A stretch of 5,400 bases of DNA from an uncultured Pseudomonadota bacterium (lineage in GTDB: Bacteria > Pseudomonadota > Alphaproteobacteria > Rs-D84). Under the pieces are notes generated by a model that was not told where the DNA came from, did no database searches, and saw only the letters and a list, made by a program, of their open reading frames with translations. The translations under genes and the position numbers were made by a program. The stretch lies in the NCBI GenBank assembly GCA_946628805.1, contig CAMOXB010000121.1:1-5400 (forward strand). The letters run 5' to 3'. Below, piece by piece: positions 1-5,117 of the stretch; within the stretch, counting starts at the first letter, position 1, and every line of letters begins with the position of its first letter.

Positions 1-1
1 T

Positions 2-1042
2 CATCCAAATCGCGAATTACACATATTCAATAATATGCCCCTGTTTGGCGAATTCTTTTATAATATTGATGCTGATTTAAATGTAAATATGAAACATTTT
101 ATCGTTTACAGATCATTAGATTTATTTGATATGGATGTTAAATTAAAAGTAAAAGATCATAAAGCCCATGCTGATATCAAGGTTGGAATCGGTGACGGTA
201 TGGTTGATGCGGTATTGATTTCTGATATTTATGCAGATGGTATGTATGATGCGACATTGGCTGCGGTTGGTAATAATATATATGTTGGCACCATTATAGA
301 ACAAGTTGATGTTAAAAATATTTTGTCTGGATTACCATGTCATGTTGATTTATTTGTAAAAGCACGTGGTAAAGATATGTCAGAAATAATGCAGACAATA
401 ACGGGGCCAGTATTAGTGTATTCAACAGATCGTGGTTTTGCACATGCCGATTTGGTCGAATATATGTATGGTGGTGATTTTCTGACAACATTGCGTCATT
501 CAGTTGAAGATATGTTCACAGGTAACAAACGCGATATGATTCAAATTGACGGCGCGGTCGTAAATGTTATTTTAAGGGACGGTTTGATTGAAACCCAGAC
601 GGGTGTCGCAGTCGAAACGCGTGTTATAAATATGCGTTTGGCGGGAACTTTGGATTTAGGCAAAGAAACAATACAATTATCGTTGGCGACTGTTCCGGTC
701 AGGGGATTAAAATTATCGCTGTCTGGTAATTTGGTTAATGCGATGCAGATAACCGGTAATTTGGCAGAACCAGATTTCAAAGTCAGTGGTGCAGCCGTTG
801 CAGGCAAGGTTGGATCTGCGGTTGGAATTGGTTTGTTATTATCGCCGTTAACCGGGGGATTAAGTATTGCTGGCGGTGTTATCGCAGGGGTTTTGGCGGG
901 CGATTTATTAGAAGGCTGGCTGGCTGATGATAATCCGTATAAAACAGCCAAAGAAAAAGGCGCACAAAAAAAATTTGAAGATCCAGATTGGTTAAGACAA
1001 CCTGTCCAGATTCTTTCTAATTCATTATTTACGGAGAAATAA
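2..1042 (+). CDS. AsmA-like envelope protein, C-terminal part (5' end outside the window)
   Basis: The reading frame is open to the left edge without a stop. The first in-window ATG (position 35) is therefore probably internal, and the gene is 5'-partial. The visible ~347 residues are alternating short beta-type segments, as in the AsmA C-terminal domain. The segment around nt 350-470 (VKARGKDMSEIMQTITGPVL, then a GFAHADL-like turn) resembles the family's 'G.G.S..el...l.G' pattern. The segment around nt 550-720 (RDGLIETQTG ... LAGTLDLGKETIQL) resembles its last repeats. A glycine-rich hydrophobic stretch (about nt 790-915) precedes DDNPYKTA, as in the tails of many AsmA-like proteins. AsmA-family proteins are inner-membrane-anchored periplasmic proteins linked to outer-membrane assembly or lipid transport; the exact role here is unknown. 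The N-terminal anchor is not visible. The stop lies 1 nt before cdaA, so the two are probably co-transcribed and translationally coupled. Confidence 0.72.
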   Translation, partial: HPNRELHIFNNMPLFGEFFYNIDADLNVNMKHFIVYRSLDLFDMDVKLKVKDHKAHADIKVGIGDGMVDAVLISDIYADGMYDATLAAVGNNIYVGTIIEQVDVKNILSGLPCHVDLFVKARGKDMSEIMQTITGPVLVYSTDRGFAHADLVEYMYGGDFLTTLRHSVEDMFTGNKRDMIQIDGAVVNVILRDGLIETQTGVAVETRVINMRLAGTLDLGKETIQLSLATVPVRGLKLSLSGNLVNAMQITGNLAEPDFKVSGAAVAGKVGSAVGIGLLLSPLTGGLSIAGGVIAGVLAGDLLEGWLADDNPYKTAKEKGAQKKFEDPDWLRQPVQILSNSLFTEK

Positions 1043-1043
1043 G

Positions 1044-1814
1044 ATGTTTAATTGGTTGAATATTATCCAGGTTATTATAATCGCGATTGTCGTTTATGCT
1101 TTTTATGTAAGTTTTATAAAAAATACGTCATCTGAAAAGCTGGTTCGTGGTTTGTTTGGACTTGGTGCGATATGGGCGGTCAGTTATGTTTTACCAATGA
1201 TGCATTTATATTTGTTGGGACGATTCTTGCATTGGTTGGCTTTGTTTATGTCGGTTGCGTTAATTGTTATTTTTCAACCAGAATTAAGAAAATTCTTGGC
1301 ATTAATGGGAAATATCAAGGGATGGAAAAATATTGTTTATGCTTTCAGACAAGATGTCAAAAACTCATCAAAAACACAAAAGTCAGTTGATGAAATTATC
1401 AAGGCTGTAAATTATATGTCGGAAAAACATACCGGCGCATTAATTGTGTTCCCACAAGATGTTGATGATGGTGTTATTGAAAGATATGGCACAAAAATAG
1501 ATGCAATTATATCCAGTGAATTATTGTTAACAATATTCTTTAATAAAACACCATTGCATGATGGGGCGGTTATAATTGCTGATAATAAAATTCAATATGC
1601 AGGTGCGATATTGCCTTTGTCCCAGAATCAATTGCAATGGAAATATGGAACACGTCATCGTGCGGCATTGGGGATGTCTGAAATGTCGAAATCGGTGGTT
1701 TTGGTTGTGTCCGAAGAAACTGGTGATATATCTTTTGCAGAAAAGGGCAATATCAAGAAATATGATGACGTTAAAAAAATCCGCAATAAATTGGAAAAGT
1801 TGCTGGAAAAATAG
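1044..1814 (+). CDS. cdaA: Membrane-bound diadenylate cyclase (CdaA type, c-di-AMP synthase)
   Basis: Predicted to join two ATP molecules into the second messenger cyclic di-AMP at the inner membrane. The 256 residues match CdaA in length and order. Three hydrophobic helices come first (about residues 5-25, 34-53, 57-77), followed by the CdaA hallmark IFQPELR (76-82), a linker, and the DAC catalytic domain from about residue 115. Both catalytic motifs are present: DGA at 173-175 (in PLHDGAVII) and RHR at 204-206 (in GTRHRAALG). SEETG at 223-227 also fits the family, so the enzyme looks active. The ATG is preceded by GGAG (1033-1036), which lies inside the end of the AsmA-like gene; the gap between genes is 1 nt. 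The usual Firmicutes partners CdaR (YbbR domains) and GlmM are not next to it; dnaN follows. The family call is firm. A c-di-AMP synthase in a likely alphaproteobacterium is the unusual part. Confidence 0.95.
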   Translation: MFNWLNIIQVIIIAIVVYAFYVSFIKNTSSEKLVRGLFGLGAIWAVSYVLPMMHLYLLGRFLHWLALFMSVALIVIFQPELRKFLALMGNIKGWKNIVYAFRQDVKNSSKTQKSVDEIIKAVNYMSEKHTGALIVFPQDVDDGVIERYGTKIDAIISSELLLTIFFNKTPLHDGAVIIADNKIQYAGAILPLSQNQLQWKYGTRHRAALGMSEMSKSVVLVVSEETGDISFAEKGNIKKYDDVKKIRNKLEKLLEK

Positions 1815-1874
1815 TCGTTTTTGCGTATTTTTGTCAAAACAAAATATTTTATGTTTTTTTGTAAGATTTGCTCT

Positions 1875-1903
1875 TGCACCGAATCGGTGTTTTTTGGTAA
1901 ACT
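1875..1903 (+). promoter_or_regulatory. Weak candidate promoter for dnaN
   Basis: TTGCAC (1875-1880) and TAAACT (1898-1903) are 17 nt apart and match the housekeeping -35/-10 boxes at 3 and 4 of 6 positions. The spacer is occupied by the terminator hairpin, so terminator and promoter would overlap. dnaN could equally be transcribed by read-through from cdaA. Confidence 0.25.
1877..1895 (+). terminator. Candidate intrinsic terminator between cdaA and dnaN
   Basis: A 5-bp stem CACCG/CGGTG with a 3-nt AAT loop is followed directly by six T (1890-1895). The stem is short, so termination may be partial. It lies 60 nt after the cdaA stop and 53 nt before the dnaN start, so it would end the AsmA-cdaA transcript. 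Confidence 0.55.
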
Positions 1904-1948
1904 CTGATAAAGGAAAATAATGAAAATAAGAAAGAACAGGAGCAAATT

Positions 1949-3061
1949 ATGGAATTTTCAGTGTTTCGTCAGGTTTTAATACGTGCGCTGGGGCATATGC
2001 AGTCTATCGTTGAAAAACGTGCAACTTTGCCTATATTGGTTAATGTTAAAATCGAAGTAGCAGATGATTTGATTTTATCTGCAACAAATGTAGATTTGGA
2101 ATTGGTTGAACATGTTGCGGCTGATATTACATTGGCTGGTAAAACGACTGTGCCGGTTCAAATGTTATATGATATTGTACGTAAATTGCCAGACGATGCA
2201 GAAATCAGTTTTAAGCAATCTGGGGATAAATTGGTTGTATCCAGTGGACGTGCAGTTTTCCATTTGCCAACATTGCCTGCGGAAAATTTCCCAGTTATGG
2301 CAGGTGGTAATTTAAGCACGAAATTCCAAATGACAACTGGTGATTTGGCTCATTTGATTAATCAAACAAAATTTGCAATTCCAACAGACGATGTTCGTTA
2401 TCACTTGGGCGGTATATATTTCCATATATCTGAAGATACTGGTAAATTGACTGCCGTTGCGACAGATGCCCAGCGTATGGCATTGTGTGCAATTGATGCA
2501 CCAAACGGAACAAATGGTATGCCATCTGTTATTATTCCACGTCGTGTGATTGGTGAATTGTCTAAATTATTAGAAGATGCCAATGTTGATGACGTTTTGG
2601 TTGAATTATCGGATACCAAGGCACGTTTTACAGTCGGGGCTGCAACATTGACCAGCAAATTGGTTGATGCGCAATATCCAAACTATCGCGTTGTTATTCC
2701 AAAGGGCAATGATAAAATTGCGATATTGGATCGTAAACAATTTGTTAATGCGGTTGATTTGGTTTCTGTTGCCAGTGTTGATAAAACAAAATCTGTTCAA
2801 TTGGCATTTTCAATGAACAAATTGGTAATCAGTGCATCCAGTCCAGATGCAGGAACAGCAACCCAAGAATTAGATATCGAATATAATGGCGATACAACAT
2901 TTACAATTAATTTCAATGTTAAATTCTTGCTGGATGTTGCAGGTCAGGTCGAAGGTGATAAATTCCAAATTGAAATGCAAGAACCATTATCACCAACGAT
3001 TATCAAATCGACAGAAAAAGATACAGATGCATTGTTCGTATTGATGCCAATGCGTATGTAG
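1949..3061 (+). CDS. dnaN: DNA polymerase III beta subunit (sliding clamp)
   Basis: Homodimeric ring that encircles DNA and tethers polymerase III and many repair and recombination proteins. The 370-residue length is typical. The three clamp domains fit about residues 1-120, 128-245 and 246-370. Family patterns seen include the N-terminal ALGHMQSIVEKRATLPIL, SATNVDLELVE, LPAENFP near 100, DVRYHLGGIYFH near 145-160, TAVATDAQRMAL, MPSVIIPRR, and the C-terminal VLMPMRM, which forms part of the clamp's partner-binding cleft. The start is fixed by AGGAG at 1938-1942, 6 nt before the ATG, and by homology beginning at once. dnaA is not in the window; the upstream neighbour is cdaA, which is not a classical dnaA-dnaN origin arrangement. 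No truncation or frameshift is seen. The alphaproteobacterial flavour of the sequence is from memory of the family. Confidence 0.98.
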   Translation: MEFSVFRQVLIRALGHMQSIVEKRATLPILVNVKIEVADDLILSATNVDLELVEHVAADITLAGKTTVPVQMLYDIVRKLPDDAEISFKQSGDKLVVSSGRAVFHLPTLPAENFPVMAGGNLSTKFQMTTGDLAHLINQTKFAIPTDDVRYHLGGIYFHISEDTGKLTAVATDAQRMALCAIDAPNGTNGMPSVIIPRRVIGELSKLLEDANVDDVLVELSDTKARFTVGAATLTSKLVDAQYPNYRVVIPKGNDKIAILDRKQFVNAVDLVSVASVDKTKSVQLAFSMNKLVISASSPDAGTATQELDIEYNGDTTFTINFNVKFLLDVAGQVEGDKFQIEMQEPLSPTIIKSTEKDTDALFVLMPMRM

Positions 3062-3065
3062 AAAA

Positions 3066-3172
3066 TAAATAAAAATAATAAATCTGCGGGTTGTCGGCGC
3101 GTTTATGTAGGTTCACTACACTGCACTTGCCGACAACTTCGCATCTTAATCATTTTAATTTATTTTTATTTA
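3066..3172 (+). repeat. 107-bp imperfect inverted-repeat element downstream of dnaN
   Basis: The outer arms are a perfect 13-nt inverted repeat (TAAATAAAAATAA at 3066-3078 against TTATTTTTATTTA at 3160-3172). Inside them is a second perfect inverted repeat, GTTGTCGGC (3090-3098) against GCCGACAAC (3129-3137), with TGCG/CGCA just outside (3085-3088 and 3140-3143). At the centre is a 5-bp hairpin TGTAG-GTTCA-CTACA (3106-3120). The element starts 4 nt after the dnaN stop. It could act as a transcript-end structure or be a small palindromic mobile repeat. It contains no credible gene. Its right half recurs between efp and fba. Confidence 0.7.
3130..3167 (+). repeat. Intergenic repeat module, copy A (38 nt)
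   Basis: Begins CCGACAACTTCGCATCTT and ends TTTTAATTTATTTTT. It matches copy B (3946-3983) at 37 of 38 positions without gaps, the only change being A/C at the 19th base. It forms the right arm of the inverted-repeat element after dnaN. Confidence 0.85.
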
Positions 3173-3183
3173 GTTGTTTTTTG

Positions 3184-3206
3184 TGGTGGTTTTTCCACCA
3201 TTTTTT
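3184..3206 (+). terminator. Intrinsic terminator downstream of dnaN
   Basis: A perfect 6-bp GC-rich stem TGGTGG/CCACCA (3184-3189 and 3195-3200) closes a five-T loop and is followed by six T (3201-3206). It sits 123 nt after the dnaN stop and just before the candidate efp promoter, so it should separate the dnaN and efp transcripts. Confidence 0.8.
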
Positions 3207-3234
3207 GTTGCGAACGCGCAAAGTTTATTATATT
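3205..3234 (+). promoter_or_regulatory. Candidate efp promoter
   Basis: TATATT (3229-3234) matches the -10 box at 5 of 6 positions. TTGTTG (3205-3210) is 18 nt upstream as a partial -35, and TTGCGA (3208-3213) is an alternative 15 nt upstream. This would give a leader of roughly 30 nt. The position directly after the dnaN terminator supports an independent efp transcript. Confidence 0.45.
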
Positions 3235-3269
3235 CTTATGTCGTAAAAATTAAACCAAGGGGTATTTAA

Positions 3270-3839
3270 ATGGCATCTTATATTGCAAATGATATGCGTG
3301 TGGGTTGGGTTATTTCCCATAACGGCAAACGTTATTCGGTAACATCAATTACAAAAGTAAAACCTGGCAAGGGCGGTGCGTTTGTCCAGGCTGATTTGCG
3401 CGATATTGATTCGGGCAACAAAGGTGGCGATCGTTGGCGCGCCGAAGACAAGGTTGAAAAATTGATGGTCGAAGATATCGATTGTCAATATTTGTATTCA
3501 GACGGCACAGATGCGTTCTTTATGAATCTGAACGATTATGAACAATTCACAATGCCAAACGAATCGTTGGGTGAACAAATGAAATTCTTGGCCCCAGAAA
3601 TGATGGTCAAAGCCAACTTTGTCGAATGTGACCCAGTATCAATCACATTGCCAACGACCGTTGTTGCGACCGTTGAAGAAACAGAACCTGCATTGAAAGG
3701 TCAAACCGCAACCAGCAGTGGTGGTAAACCCGCGATTTTGGATAACGGTGTTCGTGTTCAAGTTCCAACATTTATTGAACAAGGCGAAAAGATTGTTGTG
3801 AATACGGAAACATTGGAATACGTTGAACGTGCAAAATAA
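3270..3839 (+). CDS. efp: Elongation factor P
   Basis: Binds the ribosome between the P and E sites and relieves stalling at consecutive prolines. The 189 residues are the standard length. The N-terminal KOW-like domain (about 1-63) carries VKPGKGGAF with Lys34 at the tip, the residue that is beta-lysylated by EpmA/EpmB in many proteobacteria; whether the modification genes exist here is not visible. A central OB domain (about 65-130, with YLYSDGTDAFFMNLNDYEQ) and a C-terminal OB domain follow. The C-terminal domain contains the complete EF-P signature at 153-172 (K-P-A ... G-V-R-V-Q-V-P ... G). The start is supported by AAGGGG at 3257-3262, 7 nt before the ATG, and by the family-typical opening MASYIANDMRVG. 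The gene stands alone between its own candidate promoter and a terminator, and is convergent with fba. Confidence 0.98.
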   Translation: MASYIANDMRVGWVISHNGKRYSVTSITKVKPGKGGAFVQADLRDIDSGNKGGDRWRAEDKVEKLMVEDIDCQYLYSDGTDAFFMNLNDYEQFTMPNESLGEQMKFLAPEMMVKANFVECDPVSITLPTTVVATVEETEPALKGQTATSSGGKPAILDNGVRVQVPTFIEQGEKIVVNTETLEYVERAK

Positions 3840-3848
3840 AAAAACGAA

Positions 3849-3872
3849 AAAAACGGGCATTTGCTTGTTTTT
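3849..3872 (+). terminator. Intrinsic terminator directly after efp
   Basis: AAAAACGGGC (3849-3858) pairs with GCTTGTTTTT (3863-3872) around an ATTT loop. The stem has ten pairs, two of them G-T. The 3' arm ends in five T, and the efp stop is only 9 nt upstream. The GC core is short, but the A-stem-T layout is typical of an intrinsic terminator. Confidence 0.65.
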
Positions 3873-3875
3873 ATT

Positions 3876-3905
3876 GCGTTCATGTACGTTTTGTACACTT
3901 CACTT
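3876..3905 (+). repeat. Intergenic hairpin module, second copy
   Basis: A 30-nt stretch that aligns without gaps to 3099-3128 after dnaN (24 of 30 identical: GCGTT, ATGTA, TACACT and CACTT conserved). It contains the hairpin TGTAC-GTTTT-GTACA (3883-3897). The dnaN copy has TGTAG-GTTCA-CTACA, so the closing pair changed from G-C to C-G on both sides while the loop also varied. Confidence 0.7.
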
Positions 3906-3908
3906 AAT

Positions 3909-3937
3909 AAAAACGGCGCATCTGCACCGTTTTTTTT
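3909..3937. terminator. Bidirectional terminator between convergent efp and fba
   Basis: Stem CGGCGC/GCACCG (3914-3919 and 3924-3929) with one C-A mismatch and loop ATCT. It is flanked by five A (3909-3913) and eight T (3930-3937), so a T-run follows the stem on both strands. It would catch efp read-through on the plus strand and end the fba transcript on the minus strand. Confidence 0.7.
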
Positions 3938-3945
3938 GTTTTTCA

Positions 3946-3983
3946 CCGACAACTTCGCATCTTCATCATTTTAATTTATTTTT
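3946..3983 (+). repeat. Intergenic repeat module, copy B (38 nt)
   Basis: 37 of 38 bases are identical to copy A downstream of dnaN (3130-3167), starting CCGACAACTTCGCATCTT. Here a 40-nt block holding a terminator hairpin (3906-3945) lies between the hairpin module and this module, where the dnaN copy has a single G. Confidence 0.85.
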
Positions 3984-3985
3984 TA

Positions 3986-4008
3986 CAGCGCACCTGCGCC
4001 GTTTTTTT
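3986..4008 (+). terminator. Second hairpin with T-run between efp and fba
   Basis: GCGC/GCGC (3988-3991 and 3996-3999) around loop ACCT. An outer C-G pair lies beyond one A-C mismatch, and seven T follow (4002-4008). It works as a plus-strand terminator only, since the minus-strand side has no T-run. It is a diverged duplicate of the hairpin at 3914-3929. Confidence 0.55.
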
Positions 4009-4020
4009 GTTCGTTTTTCG

Positions 4021-4058
4021 TCGACGACTGCGCATCCGCACAATTCTAATTTATTTTA
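4021..4058 (+). repeat. Intergenic repeat module, diverged copy C, overlapping the fba 3' end
   Basis: Matches copy A at about 28 of 38 positions without gaps; the conserved parts are CGAC.ACT, CGCATC and TAATTTATTTT. Its last 13 bases (4046-4058) are the final codons and the TAG stop of the fba gene read on the minus strand. Confidence 0.55.
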
Positions 4059-4990
4059 TACCCAGAACCCATAATGTTTTGAATTTCATCAATACAATTT
4101 TTGGTAATTTCGTCCATGCCTGTGGCTAAATATTGACGCGGATCAAAATTTTCAGGATTGTTTGCCATTGCTTTTCGAACGGCGGATGTAAATGCAAGTC
4201 GCGAATCGGAATCGACGTTGACTTTTGCAATATGCATTGATATTGCGCGTCGAATTTGTGATGGGGAAATTCCGCGTGCGTTTTTAATATCGCCACCAAA
4301 TTTATTTATTGTATTTACATACTTTTGCGGTATTGATGATGCCCCATGTAATACCAATGGTGTGTTCGGAATATTATTTGCAATTTGTTCCAAAATATCA
4401 AAGCGCAATGATTCATTTGCGCTTTTTCTTTTATATGCACCATGCGATGTTCCAATCGAAATAGCCAAAGAATCAGTGTCGGTTTGTTTTACAAAATCTT
4501 TAACAATATTTGGGTCGGTATATAAATGCGATTTTGATTTTGTGTTTTCGTCTTCAATGCCACTTAATACACCCAATTCTGTTTCCAATGATACGTTGAA
4601 TTTATGAACGTGTTGTGCGATTCGTTTCGATTCAGATATGTTTTTATCCAGTGGCAGATTTGAACCGTCAAACATAACCGATGAAAATCCCAAATCACAT
4701 GCGTATTTGCATATTTCAAAACTGTGTCCGTGATCAAGGTGCAGGGCAATTTGTCCGCGTTTGTATTTTGCGCCGCGTATCATACCCATTAAAATATCAC
4801 CGGTCATATATTTCAATGCGCTTTCTGATACAGCCAGAATAATCGGGCTTTGTGTTATTTCGGCGGCGCGCAATATTGCCATCAATGTTTCCATATTATA
4901 AAAATTAAATGCAGGCACCGCATACCCATCACGCATGGCGCGTTTTAATAATGTTTTTGTGTTTGATAATCCAAATTCAGAATAGTGCAT
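4046..4990 (-). CDS. fba: Class II fructose-bisphosphate aldolase
   Basis: Zinc-dependent cytosolic aldolase that reversibly splits fructose-1,6-bisphosphate into dihydroxyacetone phosphate and glyceraldehyde-3-phosphate (glycolysis and gluconeogenesis). The 314 residues form the class II TIM barrel. Visible motifs are PAFNFYNMETL at 26-36, LHLDHG with Asp86 (proton donor) and zinc ligand His87, ETELG with Glu138, IGTSHGAYK with zinc ligand His183, LHGASSIP with zinc ligand His215, GGDIKNARGI near 232-241, and the phosphate-binding NVDSD at 258-262. The layout fits the shorter class IIB group (FbaA/GatY/KbaY); a tagatose-bisphosphate aldolase is possible but no matching pathway genes are seen. 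The start at 4990 has AGGAAG (4998-5003 on the minus strand) 7 nt upstream. The gene is convergent with efp and divergent from the lipoprotein gene, so it is probably monocistronic. Its last four codons lie inside an intergenic repeat copy. Confidence 0.95.
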   Translation of the reverse strand: MHYSEFGLSNTKTLLKRAMRDGYAVPAFNFYNMETLMAILRAAEITQSPIILAVSESALKYMTGDILMGMIRGAKYKRGQIALHLDHGHSFEICKYACDLGFSSVMFDGSNLPLDKNISESKRIAQHVHKFNVSLETELGVLSGIEDENTKSKSHLYTDPNIVKDFVKQTDTDSLAISIGTSHGAYKRKSANESLRFDILEQIANNIPNTPLVLHGASSIPQKYVNTINKFGGDIKNARGISPSQIRRAISMHIAKVNVDSDSRLAFTSAVRKAMANNPENFDPRQYLATGMDEITKNCIDEIQNIMGSGYKIN

Positions 4991-5008
4991 TGTTTTTCTT
5001 CCTATAAT

Positions 5009-5023
5009 ATGATATTATATCAT
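5009..5023. promoter_or_regulatory. 15-bp perfect palindrome over the fba -10 region
   Basis: Arms ATGATAT (5009-5015) and ATATCAT (5017-5023) sit around a central T. It lies 18 nt upstream of the fba start and covers the best -10 box, so it could be a repressor site. Short AT-rich palindromes also arise by chance. Confidence 0.3.
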
Positions 5024-5042
5024 AAAAGATAGAGATTTGTTA
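5014..5042 (-). promoter_or_regulatory. Candidate fba promoter
   Basis: On the minus strand a perfect TATAAT lies at 5019-5014. The -35 position 17 nt upstream reads TAACAA (5042-5037), a poor match. Transcription would start near 5007, giving a leader of under 20 nt that still holds the ribosome binding site. Confidence 0.4.
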
Positions 5043-5055
5043 TTAAATATAAGAC

Positions 5056-5083
5056 TTGACAACGGAAAAATTTGTGCAACAAT
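5056..5083 (+). promoter_or_regulatory. Candidate promoter for the lipoprotein gene
   Basis: A perfect -35 box TTGACA (5056-5061, in CTTGACA) is followed after 16 nt by AACAAT (5078-5083), a 4-of-6 match to the -10 box. A better-looking TATAAA at 5089-5094 is 27 nt away, too far for this -35. The leader would be about 30 nt. Confidence 0.4.
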
Positions 5084-5117
5084 CAAGGTATAAAATCAAA
5101 AACAAAAGGTGTTGTAA

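Larger units (their letters stand above)
3914..4058 (+). repeat. Two tandem diverged 72-75-nt units, each terminator hairpin plus 38-nt module
   Basis: Unit 1 (3914-3985) and unit 2 (3986-4058) share the same order. A hairpin of consensus CGGCGC-AYCT-GCGCCG comes first, then a T-run, a second T-run, a YCGACRACT..CGCATC core and an AATTTATTTT tail. The offset is 72 nt at the hairpin and 75 nt at the core; the difference is a 3-nt gain inside the T-rich part. Each hairpin has one mismatch at a different pair, as expected for duplicates decaying separately. Confidence 0.65.

Noticed and set aside
541..951. A 136-codon minus-strand ORF inside the AsmA-like gene
   Set aside because: It is an antisense shadow of a gene with clear family patterns; its low-complexity Pro/Thr/Ala content is typical of a mirror frame.
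1949..3061. Chromosomal replication origin near dnaN
   Set aside because: No dnaA gene, no cluster of DnaA boxes and no origin-like unwinding region could be seen; dnaN is often away from the origin in Alphaproteobacteria.
3758..3952. A 64-codon minus-strand ORF overlapping the efp 3' end
   Set aside because: It reads through the terminators and the conserved EF-P C-terminal signature in antisense.
3862..4060. CRISPR array suggested by repeated segments at roughly even spacing
   Set aside because: There are only two full units, diverged, with the whole unit repeated and no unique spacers; no cas genes are present.
3823..4074. An 83-codon plus-strand ORF containing two similar 24-25-residue repeats (TAHLHRFF..., TAHLRRFF...)
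   Set aside because: The repeat is explained by the tandem terminator units, whose length difference happens to be 3 nt. The ORF starts inside efp, crosses three hairpins, has no ribosome binding site of its own and is rich in Phe from T-runs.
4158..4607. A 149-codon plus-strand ORF inside fba
   Set aside because: It is antisense to the aldolase, whose catalytic residues are all intact; there is no ribosome binding site or family signal.
4991..5117. A c-di-AMP (ydaO-type) riboswitch upstream of a gene, considered because cdaA is present
   Set aside because: The space is short and AT-rich and I see none of the multi-helix conserved structure of that class.
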